From the NCBI RefSeq assembly GCF_900107095.1, contig NZ_FNOR01000015.1, positions 1 to 64,000 of the forward strand: a DNA stretch of 64,000 nt. The letters are read 5' to 3'. This document shows positions 17,902-27,796 of this stretch, in pieces. The position numbers and the translations under genes were made by a program. The notes beneath the pieces are model-generated. The model saw only the letters and a program-made list of their open reading frames with translations. It was not told the origin of the DNA and did no database searches. How positions within the stretch are numbered: position 1 is the stretch's first letter; each line of letters starts with the position of its first letter. Source of the stretch: Collimonas sp. OK242 (lineage in GTDB: Bacteria; Pseudomonadota; Gammaproteobacteria; Burkholderiales; Burkholderiaceae_D).

Positions 17902-19215
17902 CTATTTCACCCCGGTCCTTGCCGGTCGGCGCGAGCCGAGTAATGTGGCCAGGTCGATCGCGTCGGCCATGGCTTGGTAGCCGCGGTCGCCGGGATGCAG
18001 ATGATCGCCGGAATCGTAGGCCGGCAGGAAGCGTAGCGGATGCCGGGGATCCCTCAGCGCGGCGTCGAAATCGATGACTGCATCGAATTCACCGCTGCCG
18101 CGTATCCATTGATTTACCGCTTGCCGAGTCTGCTCCTTGGTCTCGGAATAATAGCCTTTCAGGGCGGTGTCCTGCAATGCGCCCTCGAATGGGCTCAAAG
18201 TAGCGCCGACGATGCGCACATGACGCAAGTGCGCACGCGCTATCAATTGCCGATAGGCGGCGATCAAGCTATCCGCGGGCAAAGCCGGATCATGGGGCGT
18301 GAAGCTGCTGCTGGGCCAGCCGATGTCATTAATGCCCATCAGCAGGATTACCGTGTCGACATTGGGTTGATTCAGCACATCTCGATCGAAGCGGGCCATG
18401 GCATTGACGCCCATCTTGTCGCTCAGCACCCTGGCGCCGGAAATGCCGGCGTTGATCACGGCGATCTGTTGTTTGACCAGCCGTTGCGCCAGCAGATCGG
18501 GCCAGCGCTGATTGCTATTCGAAGTGGAGCCGGCGCCGTCGGTGATCGAATCGCCAAATGCGGCCACCACGCGCGCTGCGGGCGGCGCTTCGACCAGGAT
18601 CGCGCTGAGGAACACGCGCGCTTCCACGGTCTGGTCGGTCTTGATCAAAGGAGCCGCTGTCAGATTGCCAGGTGCGATGTAAGCGGTTTGCTTGCCGTCC
18701 CAGTGGAACGTGGCGAGAGGCGTCGTCTGCGGCAAGAATATACTGACCGCGACCTGCGCCAGCGGCGGCAGCGCCAAATCGATCGGATCGCTGACGAGCG
18801 GCGCACCCGGGGCTATCGTCACCTCGCTGCGGCCGTCAAAGGTAAGAGTACGATCCGAGCCGCCGACGATTTCCGAGCCATCGCCTGACATTGCGGCTAG
18901 CGCAATGTGCGCCGCCCCTATCGTCAACGGCGTTGTGCCATATTCGTTGGATAGCACCACCCGGGCACGCTTGCCGCCGATGCTGAGCCGGGCGATCTGG
19001 CGCACGGTCTGGTTAGACAAGGTGGCCGGGATATTGGTCGACAAGGGAAAACCGTTCTCCCAGGCCGGTTGCGGGCTGGCCGTCCAGCTGGCGATCGCGT
19101 GCTGCGTAGCACGGTCGGCTGCTTGCGCCGTTGTGGCCGGTATATTGAAGAGCGTCAACAGCGACAGCAAGGTTAGCGTCGCGGCGATTTTCGGATAACT
19201 GGCAGGAAAGCGCAT
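17902..19215 (-). CDS. Exported SGNH/GDSL hydrolase
   Basis: A 437-residue protein with a Sec signal peptide (MRFPASYPKIAATLTLLSLL, cut near ATTAQA-A). A beta-rich N-terminal domain of about 180 residues is followed by an SGNH hydrolase domain with all four blocks: AFGDSITDGAGS (nucleophile Ser), NAGISGARVL (Gly), LLMGINDIGW (Asn) and SGDHLHPGDRGY (Asp/His). This resembles secreted GDSL esterases acting on plant or microbial ester-linked polymers. The start at 19215 has a strong AAAGGAG site. A LysR regulator is divergent, with two palindromes between them. Confidence 0.92.
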   Translation of the reverse strand: MRFPASYPKIAATLTLLSLLTLFNIPATTAQAADRATQHAIASWTASPQPAWENGFPLSTNIPATLSNQTVRQIARLSIGGKRARVVLSNEYGTTPLTIGAAHIALAAMSGDGSEIVGGSDRTLTFDGRSEVTIAPGAPLVSDPIDLALPPLAQVAVSIFLPQTTPLATFHWDGKQTAYIAPGNLTAAPLIKTDQTVEARVFLSAILVEAPPAARVVAAFGDSITDGAGSTSNSNQRWPDLLAQRLVKQQIAVINAGISGARVLSDKMGVNAMARFDRDVLNQPNVDTVILLMGINDIGWPSSSFTPHDPALPADSLIAAYRQLIARAHLRHVRIVGATLSPFEGALQDTALKGYYSETKEQTRQAVNQWIRGSGEFDAVIDFDAALRDPRHPLRFLPAYDSGDHLHPGDRGYQAMADAIDLATLLGSRRPARTGVK

Positions 19216-19321
19216 GAAGTGACTCCTTTGATTGATTAAGTATGCGATACAGGCAAATACAAGCAAGTACAAGCGAGGTAGCGATACAAACAAGGTATAT
19301 TCTTCCCAACACGAATGGTAG

Positions 19322-19358
19322 TAGTCAAAATTGACTATGGCTTATTCCAAAATGGAAT
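19322..19358. promoter_or_regulatory. Two consecutive palindromes in the SGNH-hydrolase/LysR control region
   Basis: TAGTCAA-AA-TTGACTA (19322-19337) and ATTCCA-AAA-TGGAAT (19344-19358) are both perfect inverted repeats. Their centres are about 21.5 bp apart, i.e. two helical turns. They sit directly upstream of the LysR ATG (19362) and 107-143 nt from the hydrolase start. This fits a LysR operator pair; binding is not shown. Confidence 0.55.
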
Positions 19359-19361
19359 GAT

Positions 19362-20279
19362 ATGGATCAGATCAAAGCAATCCGCAGCTTTGTGCGGGCA
19401 GTGGAGCTAGGCAGTTTGTCGGCGGTAGCGCGCGAGCAGCACAGCACGCAACCGACCGTCAGCAAAACCATCGCTGCATTGGAGAAGGACATGGGAGTGC
19501 GTTTGCTGGAGCGCAGCACCACCAGCCTGACCGCCACCGAACAGGGCAAGCGGTTTTATGAGCGCGCCAAACGGGTGCTGGAAGAATTCAACGAAGCGGT
19601 GAGCGACGCGCGCGGCTTAACCGAGAAACCCGCCGGTCTGTTGCGCGTCAACGCGCCGCTCGGCCTCGGCCAATTGCGGCTCAACGGGCTGGTGCTGGAA
19701 TTCCTGGCGTTGTATCCGGAGATCGAGGTAGAGCTGATATTGAATGATCGCTTTGTCGATCTGGTGGAAGACGGCGTCGACGTGGCGTTACGGCTGGCGG
19801 GCGAGCTGCCGCCCAATATGATCGCGCGCAAGATCGCCAGCGCCCAGCGCTATCTGGTGGCGGCGCCGGCTTATCTGGCGCGCTACCCGGAGATCCGGCG
19901 TCCCGAGGATCTGGCAAATCATCGCTATATTGGTTTCGCGCGGCCGGCCAATGGCGAGGTGAGTCAAATAAGCGGCCCGGCCGGCACGATCGAGATCGTC
20001 ACCCGCTGCCGCTACCAAGTCAACAGTTCGCTAGCGATACGCGAGAGTTTCCTGATGGGCGCCGGTCTTGGCATATGTCCATCCTGGCTGGTCCACGACC
20101 TGCTCGAATCGGGCCAGTTGCAGCGCATTCTTCCGGAATGGAGTGCATCGGGGCAGGAAGCTTCGTTGCTGTACCCGTCGCGTCGCTATCAATCCTTGCG
20201 CGCCACGGTTTTCATGCAATTCATGGCGGAGCGGATTCCAAAATTGCCGGGGTTTTCGGCGCCGATATTCGGCCGCTAA
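19362..20279 (+). CDS. LysR-family transcriptional regulator
   Basis: A 305-residue LysR protein with N-terminal HTH SLSAVAREQHSTQPTVSKTIAALE and LLERSTTSLTATEQG, and an effector domain from about residue 88 (GLLRVNAPLGLGQLRLNGLV). It belongs to the CrgA/aaeR-type subgroup that often regulates a divergent neighbour; here that is the exported SGNH hydrolase, 146 nt away. It lacks a clear ribosome site: a GGAATGATATG run precedes the start. It converges with the TssQ-like gene with 21 bases between stops. Confidence 0.92.
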   Translation: MDQIKAIRSFVRAVELGSLSAVAREQHSTQPTVSKTIAALEKDMGVRLLERSTTSLTATEQGKRFYERAKRVLEEFNEAVSDARGLTEKPAGLLRVNAPLGLGQLRLNGLVLEFLALYPEIEVELILNDRFVDLVEDGVDVALRLAGELPPNMIARKIASAQRYLVAAPAYLARYPEIRRPEDLANHRYIGFARPANGEVSQISGPAGTIEIVTRCRYQVNSSLAIRESFLMGAGLGICPSWLVHDLLESGQLQRILPEWSASGQEASLLYPSRRYQSLRATVFMQFMAERIPKLPGFSAPIFGR

Positions 20280-20300
20280 CTGGAAATCGGATCCGGGATC

Positions 20301-20786
20301 TTACTTGTTGGCGCTGCTTGCAACCGCGCGCTGGGCTTGCTTGAATACCGGACCCCACAACGGATGGCCTTGTTCGCCGGGCGCCAGGTCGAAGTTGGGA
20401 TCGAGCTTCAGCGCCTTTTCAAATTGCTGCTTGCACAGCTTCTTCCTGGACGTCACGCAATAACTGAAAGCCATGGTTTTCAGGGCTTCAGTCTGGAACG
20501 AAATGTCTGCCGACCAGATTTCCGGGGCGTTGGCGAGGCGCTTGATGGCGGCGCTGTAACTGCCCTTGTTGTACAAGGCAATGCCATCGGACAACGCGGC
20601 CGCCGGCGCCGCCGGTTCAGGAGCAACCGTAGCCGCCGCCGGCGCCGAAGCGCTGGGTGCCGGGCTGCTTGCTTTCGGCTTGCTTGTTTTCGGCGTTTGT
20701 GCAGCATTGAGAATGTCGCAGCCGCCGAGCATAAAGGCCGCAGCCAGCATGGCGGCGCTACTGATACGGTAGAAAGAGTGAGTCAT
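20301..20786 (-). CDS. tssQ: TssQ-like T6SS-associated lipoprotein
   Basis: A 161-residue lipoprotein. The signal ends with the lipobox LGGC and lipid-modified Cys23 is followed by a Lys/Pro/Ala-rich linker. A C-terminal TPR-like region of about 90 residues (GIALYNKGSYSAAIKRL, then KLCKQQFEKALKLDPNF) ends the protein. This layout matches TssQ-type lipoproteins that accompany T6SS post-translational regulators in betaproteobacteria. The ATG at 20786 is used because the signal peptide starts there; upstream residues up to 20810 would disrupt it. Last gene of the TagH-phosphatase-kinase cluster. Confidence 0.75.
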   Translation of the reverse strand: MTHSFYRISSAAMLAAAFMLGGCDILNAAQTPKTSKPKASSPAPSASAPAAATVAPEPAAPAAALSDGIALYNKGSYSAAIKRLANAPEIWSADISFQTEALKTMAFSYCVTSRKKLCKQQFEKALKLDPNFDLAPGEQGHPLWGPVFKQAQRAVASSANK

Positions 20787-20810
20787 GACGGATTCTTGGC
20801 TAAACTGCAT

Positions 20811-22493
20811 TTATTTGGACGAAAAATCGTAATCGATATTGCGTGACTTTTTCGGCGTGACATCGATGTCGAAAACGCGGTCCGGAAAATTCGGATTGAT
20901 CACTTTGATCTGATGTTTGCCTTCCGGCAGAAGCAGTCTTTTCAGTGGCGGACTGACACCCTTCATGCTGCCGTCGACCAGCACCTTGCCCCAAGGCTTG
21001 ATGGTCAGCATGACGACACCGGTCGGCTCGACCGCTTTTACCTCCGCGCCCTTGCCCGCGCCTTGCAGCTCCGCCAATCTGGCGCGCGCCAGTTCGGCAT
21101 GCGGACTGTTCGGGTATTTCTGCAGGAAAGCGTTGATCTGTTGCGGCGCCGGATTCTTCAGCCGTTTCAAGGTTTCCCAGCCGACGGCTTCTTCATCAGG
21201 GATTTTCTCGTCCGAGGCGTTGGCCGGCTTCGGCGCTGCCGTCAACACGGCTGGCGCGACTTTAGCCGGCGTCGCAGGCACGCGTGCCGCAGCGACAGCC
21301 GCGGCGCTGGTCGGCAACTGCGGCGGCAAGCGCGCCGGCTTGAGCCACAGAAAGGCGCCCAGCCCAAGCACAGTTACCGCGGCGACCAGCGACCAGCCCG
21401 GCGCCCGCAGCGGTTTATCCAACAGCCTGGCCTGCGGGGCCGCAGACCTGTTGCGCCTGCGCTTGCCGCTGGCAACTACCGGCGCTTCGCCCGGTTTGCG
21501 GCCAGGCGCGCGGAAGGCGATCGGGCTGTCGGTGTCGTTGTCGGGCATAGGCATCGGCACCGACAGTTCCAGATCCAGCAATTTGCGAAATTCTTCTATC
21601 GATTGCGGCCGTTCGTCCGGCTTCACGGCCAGCCCCTTGTCGATGGCGGCCAGGAATTCTTTGCTGAATCCGCCGCCGTACTTACCTTCCTGGCCATCCT
21701 GCAAGGGTTCGATCGGGTCCTTGATCATACGCGCGACCGAAGTCGGCGGCGCAGTCTTGACGATCGCAAAATAGATGACCGCCGACAGCGAATAGATATC
21801 GGTCCACGGCCCCTGCTTCATCATGGCGTCGTCGGCATACTGCTCGATGGGTGCGTAACCCGGCTTCAGGATGACCGTCAGCGAATGGGTCATGTCGCCG
21901 ATAATCTGGCGCGCCGCACCGAAATCGAGCAAGACCGCTTCGCCGTTCTTCTGGATCATGATGTTGTCAGGCGAGATATCGCGATGCAGTATCTGTACCC
22001 GGTACATGGCGTCGAGCGCTTCCAGCATCGGCTTCAGCATGCTTTTCAGCCAGGCTTCGGTCACCTGCGCCGGCGAGTTCTGGACCACGCTTTTGAGGGT
22101 CCGGCCTTCGTAATAACGCATCGCCATATAGGCGGTATTATTCTGCTCCCAGAACCGGTAAACCTTGGTCAGCGCCGGGTGATCGAATTGCGCCAGCAGG
22201 CGCGCTTCCTTGATGAAACTCTTGAGGCCGATGGTGAAAGTCTCGCGGTGCCGCTGCGAGCGCACCACGACCTTCTTGTCCGGTCCGCGCCCGGCAAGGG
22301 CGCCCGGCATGTATTCCTTGATGGCCACCATGCGGCGCAGCGATCTGTCGAAGGCGAAGTAGACGATGCCGAAACCGCCTTCGCCAATGACGCCGATGAT
22401 TTCAAAATCGGCCAGGCGGGTGCCCTTGGGCAAGCAGTTCTCGACAGCTGTTGCTGATATTTCTTGCTGATCAATCGGCTTGGCGTTTGGCAT
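20811..22493 (-). CDS. Transmembrane Ser/Thr protein kinase with PEGA domain (PpkA-like)
   Basis: A 560-residue protein. The kinase domain spans about residues 25-310: glycine loop GEGGFG 37-42, ATP-anchor Lys59, HRD 170-172, Asn177 and DFG 190-192. A Ser replaces the usual Lys of HRDxK, as in other members of this subgroup. A single membrane segment lies near residues 367-384, then an Ala/Pro-rich periplasmic linker, a repeat-like helix, and a PEGA-type domain near 491-545. In T6SS such kinases phosphorylate the FHA protein to activate secretion. It is codirectional with the phosphatase and FHA genes. Confidence 0.92.
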   Translation of the reverse strand: MPNAKPIDQQEISATAVENCLPKGTRLADFEIIGVIGEGGFGIVYFAFDRSLRRMVAIKEYMPGALAGRGPDKKVVVRSQRHRETFTIGLKSFIKEARLLAQFDHPALTKVYRFWEQNNTAYMAMRYYEGRTLKSVVQNSPAQVTEAWLKSMLKPMLEALDAMYRVQILHRDISPDNIMIQKNGEAVLLDFGAARQIIGDMTHSLTVILKPGYAPIEQYADDAMMKQGPWTDIYSLSAVIYFAIVKTAPPTSVARMIKDPIEPLQDGQEGKYGGGFSKEFLAAIDKGLAVKPDERPQSIEEFRKLLDLELSVPMPMPDNDTDSPIAFRAPGRKPGEAPVVASGKRRRNRSAAPQARLLDKPLRAPGWSLVAAVTVLGLGAFLWLKPARLPPQLPTSAAAVAAARVPATPAKVAPAVLTAAPKPANASDEKIPDEEAVGWETLKRLKNPAPQQINAFLQKYPNSPHAELARARLAELQGAGKGAEVKAVEPTGVVMLTIKPWGKVLVDGSMKGVSPPLKRLLLPEGKHQIKVINPNFPDRVFDIDVTPKKSRNIDYDFSSK

Positions 22494-22535
22494 AGGCAGT
22501 TGGGTCGACTTTAGTAATATTGTTCTGGACAGCGG

Positions 22536-23357
22536 TCAACACTCGAAGGTCGTTGACGGCGCTGCTGGTCGAGGATCGGCTATACGGATTGTAAACGCAG
22601 TACAGTTATCAAGTGGAACGTTGGACGCGCTGCCGTTCTTTTCTACCAGCGCGTGCATGTTGTCGAGCCAGTCTTGTGCAGAATCGGCCTGGGATGCCGC
22701 CTGCTCCATTTCTGCTTCGTTGATCCATTCCCAGAAACCGTCGGTGCAGATCAGGAACGCGTCATCGCCCTGCAATTCGGTCACGCTTTGGGTCACCGTG
22801 GCGGGCGCGCTACCCTCGACGCCGACTGCGGCCGACAAAATACTGCGCCGTGGATGCCGGCGCAATTGTTCGGCTGAACAATGGCCGGCATCGACGAATT
22901 GCTGGATCAGGCTGTGATCCCTGGTTGCGCTCAGCAGCTTGCCCTGGCGGAACAGATAGAGGCGAGTATCGCCCATATGGGCCCACAGTGCGCAACGGTT
23001 TTTTTGATCGATCAGCAACACTGCCACCGTCGAGCTCATGTCTTTCAAACGCGGAATCTGAGTTTGACGCCGCTTCAGTTGCTCCACCGCGTGCTCAATA
23101 TACGACTGCAGCGCGCGCGGACCGAAAGAAGCTTCTTCCACGAACATTTCCATGATCGAATGCACGACGACATTCGAGGCGATCTCGCCGCCATACTCGC
23201 CGCCGACGCCGTCGGCGACAATCACGCAGGCCAGCTCGTCCTGCAGCACGCTGCCCCAGGAATCCTGATTGACCTGCCTTCCGCCCGCATGACTTAGTTG
23301 CGCCAAACCCAGGACAACCGGAACCGCCGTGTCGCTGAGTAAGGATGGTTCAGGCAT
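22536..23357 (-). CDS. PP2C-family Ser/Thr phosphatase (PppA-like)
   Basis: A 273-residue PP2C (PPM) phosphatase. Metal-binding and catalytic motifs are complete: NQDSWG near residue 31, VADGVGG at 48-53, MGDTRLY at 128-134 and CTDGFWEW at 204-211. It should dephosphorylate Ser/Thr targets in the cytosol and counteract the neighbouring kinase, as PppA does for PpkA in T6SS. Its start overlaps the TagH stop by 8 bases, so translational coupling is likely. The kinase gene starts 43 nt after its stop. Confidence 0.93.
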   Translation of the reverse strand: MPEPSLLSDTAVPVVLGLAQLSHAGGRQVNQDSWGSVLQDELACVIVADGVGGEYGGEIASNVVVHSIMEMFVEEASFGPRALQSYIEHAVEQLKRRQTQIPRLKDMSSTVAVLLIDQKNRCALWAHMGDTRLYLFRQGKLLSATRDHSLIQQFVDAGHCSAEQLRRHPRRSILSAAVGVEGSAPATVTQSVTELQGDDAFLICTDGFWEWINEAEMEQAASQADSAQDWLDNMHALVEKNGSASNVPLDNCTAFTIRIADPRPAAPSTTFEC

Positions 23358-24615
23358 GCTGCGTCTCTTTTTGCGGCATCTCTTTCTTCAGCTTCTCGAC
23401 TTTTCTTTCGTAAGCCTGCAAAAACGCTTTGCCAAACAAAGTCTGGAAATCGTCCTGCGTGGCTTCCGCAATAATTCGTTGAAAGCGCTCGTTATAGGCA
23501 TCCCATAACTTTGCTTTACGGGTCGCCGGCAGCAATGCCTCCAGCACGCCGCCCTTTTTCAAGCGTTTTTCCATCACTTCAGGATTGAAACGCTGCAGCA
23601 TTTCGTTCATGGTCGCGCGCATGCCGGAAACCACGCCCACCTGGTGCGCTTGCAAATCCTGGTAAGCGTCCTGCATCGCTTCAGCGGCGCCCATGAAGCC
23701 GGGCATTTTCTTGCGCAGCATCTGGCTCAGCACCGTCTGGCTGTCGGCAAAGAATTTCAAGGGATTATTGTTGCGCACCACCACCTTGGTCACATCCGCG
23801 TGCGCTTCGCGTTTCACCAGCGCGCGCGTGGCGTTCAGGGCTATCGTGCCCTGCACGGCAGTGGCCAATAATTTGCCGACGGTTTCCATCAACTCTGGCG
23901 TCAATTCGTGCGTCAACGTCTCGGCCGGCAAACCTGCGCCTTTCATGAAGGCCTGAACCAGCGCTTCGCCGGATGCGGACGGCTCGGCGGCCGGACTGTC
24001 GGCGTCGCTGGTACTCACCGCAGCCGGAGCGGGCGCAGGCGCAGCAGCGGAACTTACGGCTGGGCGCTGCACCGTATGCACGGGGCGCAGTGGCGCAGCC
24101 GGTGATTGCGACGATGTCGACAGGGAGGCATTGGCGGTGGCCGCCAATTCCAGGTTCAACTGCGCCAGCGCCGCCAGGCGGGTCTCGGATACGCTCAGCA
24201 AAGGTTTGCCGCCGGGCTTACTGCTGTTTACCCGCTGCACAGGATTGGTCGACGGCTGGCCTGGCTGATTGTTCATGTCAGGGTTATCTTTCATTAAGTT
24301 GAGCTGCGTTTCGGCGCGCAATAAATACAGGCCGATCTGGATTTCATCGCCAATCTGCAAATCGTATTCACGCTCGGCATCGATCTCATGTCCATTCAAC
24401 AAGATCGGATTGGCGCGGCTGAGATTGGTGATGGTTTGGCGGACGCCGTCGCTTTTGATCGCTGCCTGGGTCCGCGACACAAAATTCCTGGGATCGGCCA
24501 GGACGAAATAATTCTCTTCGCTGCGACCGAGAGTTTTTGGCTCACGGCCGAATACGGCTGACAAAGGCGCTTCGGGCGCTACATTATTGTATGAAACAAC
24601 ACTAATTTTTATCAT
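23350..24615 (-). CDS. tagH: T6SS-associated FHA-domain protein TagH
   Basis: A 421-residue protein. The N-terminal FHA domain (residues about 20-105) has LGRSEENYFVLADPRNFVSR and ITNLSRANPILLNGHEI. A Pro/Ala/Ser-rich linker (about 120-215) leads to the T6SS FHA C-terminal domain: GAGLPAETLTHE, then RNNNPLKFFAD and MPGFMGAAEAMQDAYQDLQ. FHA domains bind phosphothreonine, and TagH/Fha1 is the switch of the threonine-phosphorylation pathway of T6SS. First gene of the four-gene cluster; no tss structural genes occur nearby. Confidence 0.93.
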   Translation of the reverse strand: MIKISVVSYNNVAPEAPLSAVFGREPKTLGRSEENYFVLADPRNFVSRTQAAIKSDGVRQTITNLSRANPILLNGHEIDAEREYDLQIGDEIQIGLYLLRAETQLNLMKDNPDMNNQPGQPSTNPVQRVNSSKPGGKPLLSVSETRLAALAQLNLELAATANASLSTSSQSPAAPLRPVHTVQRPAVSSAAAPAPAPAAVSTSDADSPAAEPSASGEALVQAFMKGAGLPAETLTHELTPELMETVGKLLATAVQGTIALNATRALVKREAHADVTKVVVRNNNPLKFFADSQTVLSQMLRKKMPGFMGAAEAMQDAYQDLQAHQVGVVSGMRATMNEMLQRFNPEVMEKRLKKGGVLEALLPATRKAKLWDAYNERFQRIIAEATQDDFQTLFGKAFLQAYERKVEKLKKEMPQKETQHA

Positions 24616-24814
24616 CGGATGGGTTTCCAGCTACGCAAAAGCTTGCGCAAATTTCCTGAGGGAATCATTGTATGCTTGGCAGCAAGTTCCATGCCCAAGA
24701 AACTGCAGCTGAAAATCGGTCGGAGAAGCGCGAAAAACCTGGTAATTTTGCGAGGTACAAGCTGCAGAACTGCCCTCTCTTGTCATTCGTAGTGACATTT
24801 TCTGTCAGCTACAA

Positions 24815-24852
24815 AACAGAGCGACGCCCCGTGCGAGGGGCGTCGCTCTGTT
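24815..24852 (-). terminator. Strong intrinsic terminator downstream of the alanine transaminase gene
   Basis: A 16-bp perfect stem (24815-24830 with 24837-24852) with a 6-nt loop. On the minus strand it is followed by TTTTGT. It lies 26 nt past the aminotransferase stop and in the expected orientation. On the plus strand only two T follow, so it acts mainly on minus-strand transcripts. Confidence 0.9.
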
Positions 24853-24877
24853 GTCACTCAGGCCAGACGGCTGCCGC

Positions 24878-26071
24878 TCAGGATAGTCGCAGCATGGTCT
24901 TGATGCCGCGAATCGCCTGGCGGATCCGGGCTTCGTTTTCGATCAATGCGAACCGCACGTACTCATCGCCGTATTCACCGAAACCGATGCCCGGCGAGAC
25001 GCACACCTTGGCCTTTTCCAGCAGCTGCTTGGAAAATTCCAGCGATCCCAGATGGCGGTACGGTTCCGGGATATGAGCCCAGATATACATCGACGCCTTC
25101 GGAATATCCACCATCCAGCCGGCCTCGTGCAAGCCTTTCACCAACACATCGCGCCGGCTCTGGTATTTCTTGCGGATATCCTCGACGCATTGCTGGTCGC
25201 CCTCCAGCGCCGCAATCGCCGCCACTTGCACCGGCGTGTAACTGCCATAGTCGTGGTAACTCTTGATACGCGCCAGCGCCGCCACCAGTTCCTGGTTGCC
25301 GACCATGAAGCCGATGCGCCAGCCGGCCATGTTATAGCTTTTCGACAGGGTAAAGAATTCCACCGCCACATCGCGCGCGCCCGGCACTTGCATGATCGAT
25401 GGCGCCTGCCAGCCGTCGAATACGATATCGGCATAGGCCAGGTCGTGCACCACCAGAATGTTGTGTTCCTTCGCCAGCTTGACTACCCGCTCGAAAAATT
25501 CCAGTTCGACGCATTGCGCAGTCGGGTTGGACGGAAAGCCCAGCACCATCATTTTCGGTTTCGGATAACTTTCCCGTATCGCCCGTTCCAGCTCGGCAAA
25601 GAAATCCACCCCCGGGCTCATGCGCACCGAACGGATATCGGCGCCGGCAATCACTGCGCCATAGATGTGGATCGGATAACTGGGATTCGGCACCAGCACC
25701 GTATCGCCGCGATCCAGCGTCGCCAGCATCAGATGCGCCAGGCCTTCCTTGGAGCCGATGGTGACGATCGCTTCGGTATCCGGATTGAATTCAACGTCGT
25801 AGCGCTTCTTGTACCAATTCGTAATCGCCCGCCGCAGCCGGGGAATGCCTTTGGAGGCCGAATAGCCATGGGTGTCGGGACGCCGGGATACTTCGATCAG
25901 CTTGTCGACAATGTGCGGCGGCGTGGCGCCGTCGGGATTGCCCATCGACATGTCGATGATATCTTCGCCACGGCGGCGCGCCGCCATCTTCAGTTCGGCG
26001 GTGATATTGAAAACGTAGGGTGGAAGGCGATCGATGCGCGAAAATCTGCGCGGAGCTGGGGATTCAGACAT
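24878..26071 (-). CDS. alaC: PLP-dependent aminotransferase, alanine transaminase (AlaC) type
   Basis: A 397-residue class I/II aminotransferase. The N-terminus [17 protein letters not shown] and [15 protein letters not shown] match AlaC-type alanine-synthesising transaminases. The PLP-binding Lys is in [16 protein letters not shown], the substrate-carboxylate Arg is in [17 protein letters not shown], and GFPSNPTAQ is typical. It converts pyruvate plus glutamate to alanine plus 2-oxoglutarate in the cytosol. In many relatives the next gene is homoserine dehydrogenase; here it is not. A strong terminator follows. Confidence 0.93.
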   Translation of the reverse strand: MSESPAPRRFSRIDRLPPYVFNITAELKMAARRRGEDIIDMSMGNPDGATPPHIVDKLIEVSRRPDTHGYSASKGIPRLRRAITNWYKKRYDVEFNPDTEAIVTIGSKEGLAHLMLATLDRGDTVLVPNPSYPIHIYGAVIAGADIRSVRMSPGVDFFAELERAIRESYPKPKMMVLGFPSNPTAQCVELEFFERVVKLAKEHNILVVHDLAYADIVFDGWQAPSIMQVPGARDVAVEFFTLSKSYNMAGWRIGFMVGNQELVAALARIKSYHDYGSYTPVQVAAIAALEGDQQCVEDIRKKYQSRRDVLVKGLHEAGWMVDIPKASMYIWAHIPEPYRHLGSLEFSKQLLEKAKVCVSPGIGFGEYGDEYVRFALIENEARIRQAIRGIKTMLRLS

Positions 26072-26089
26072 GTTTTTCTTTCACGTTAG

Positions 26090-27250
<1,161 letters not shown>

Positions 27251-27281
27251 CGGCAAACCATGACCTGACCGGAGGCTCGGT

Positions 27282-27791
27282 ATGTCACGACCGCTTTGCT
27301 TGCTGTCTGCATTCATTGCTCTGGCTGCATCTGGAGTGCTAACGCCGGCTGGCGGTGCAAGCTTGCAAAACTGGTTCAGCGATCCTTTCATCCAGGTGCG
27401 CAGCGCTGTGCGGGACTGTCCGGTGCCGCTGGGGCCGCTGGTGAGCGAAGAAGAAGCGCGCAAGGAATCGCATTGGCGCACCGAACGCGGCGCCAGCTGC
27501 TGGCTGGCCGGCCAGTGCGGCAAGCCTAACTCTTATCTTTACGATGCACCCATTGCCCGGTCGGTACAGGCGCATTTCGCTGCCGAACCGGGTTTCGCCC
27601 GCAACAGCAGCCTGTGGCTGACGTTTCAACGCCGCTTCGTCTGGGTTGAGGGCTGCAGCGCGGATCAGTCTGTCGATGCGGCGGCGCTGGAGGCCTTTGT
27701 CCGTGTCGAGCCGGACGTCGAACGGGTGATCGTTAACCTGCGCACGGCGCGCGATAGCAAGTCACCCTATCCGCTGGCGCCAGCTCCATGA
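27282..27791 (+). CDS. Small exported protein, BON-like
   Basis: A 169-residue protein with a Sec signal peptide (cut near LTPAGGA-S). The mature part has an acidic/hydrophobic N-terminal region with three Cys residues (DCPVPLG, SCWLAGQCG) that could form disulfides. The C-terminus resembles a BON fold: a helix then EPDVERVIVNLRTA. A GGAG ribosome site precedes the ATG. The similarity to BON domains is weak and no role can be assigned. It follows pip by 31 nt and converges with the di-haem protein gene. Confidence 0.65.
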   Translation: MSRPLCLLSAFIALAASGVLTPAGGASLQNWFSDPFIQVRSAVRDCPVPLGPLVSEEEARKESHWRTERGASCWLAGQCGKPNSYLYDAPIARSVQAHFAAEPGFARNSSLWLTFQRRFVWVEGCSADQSVDAAALEAFVRVEPDVERVIVNLRTARDSKSPYPLAPAP

Positions 27792-27796
27792 ATTTC

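Noticed and set aside
20913-22457. 514-codon plus-strand frame opposite the Ser/Thr kinase
   Set aside because: The kinase has all catalytic motifs on the minus strand; the antisense frame is Arg/Gln-rich without domains.
20301-24615. A complete type VI secretion locus
   Set aside because: Only regulatory and accessory proteins are present; no TssB, TssC, ClpV, VgrG or Hcp sequence was found in the window.
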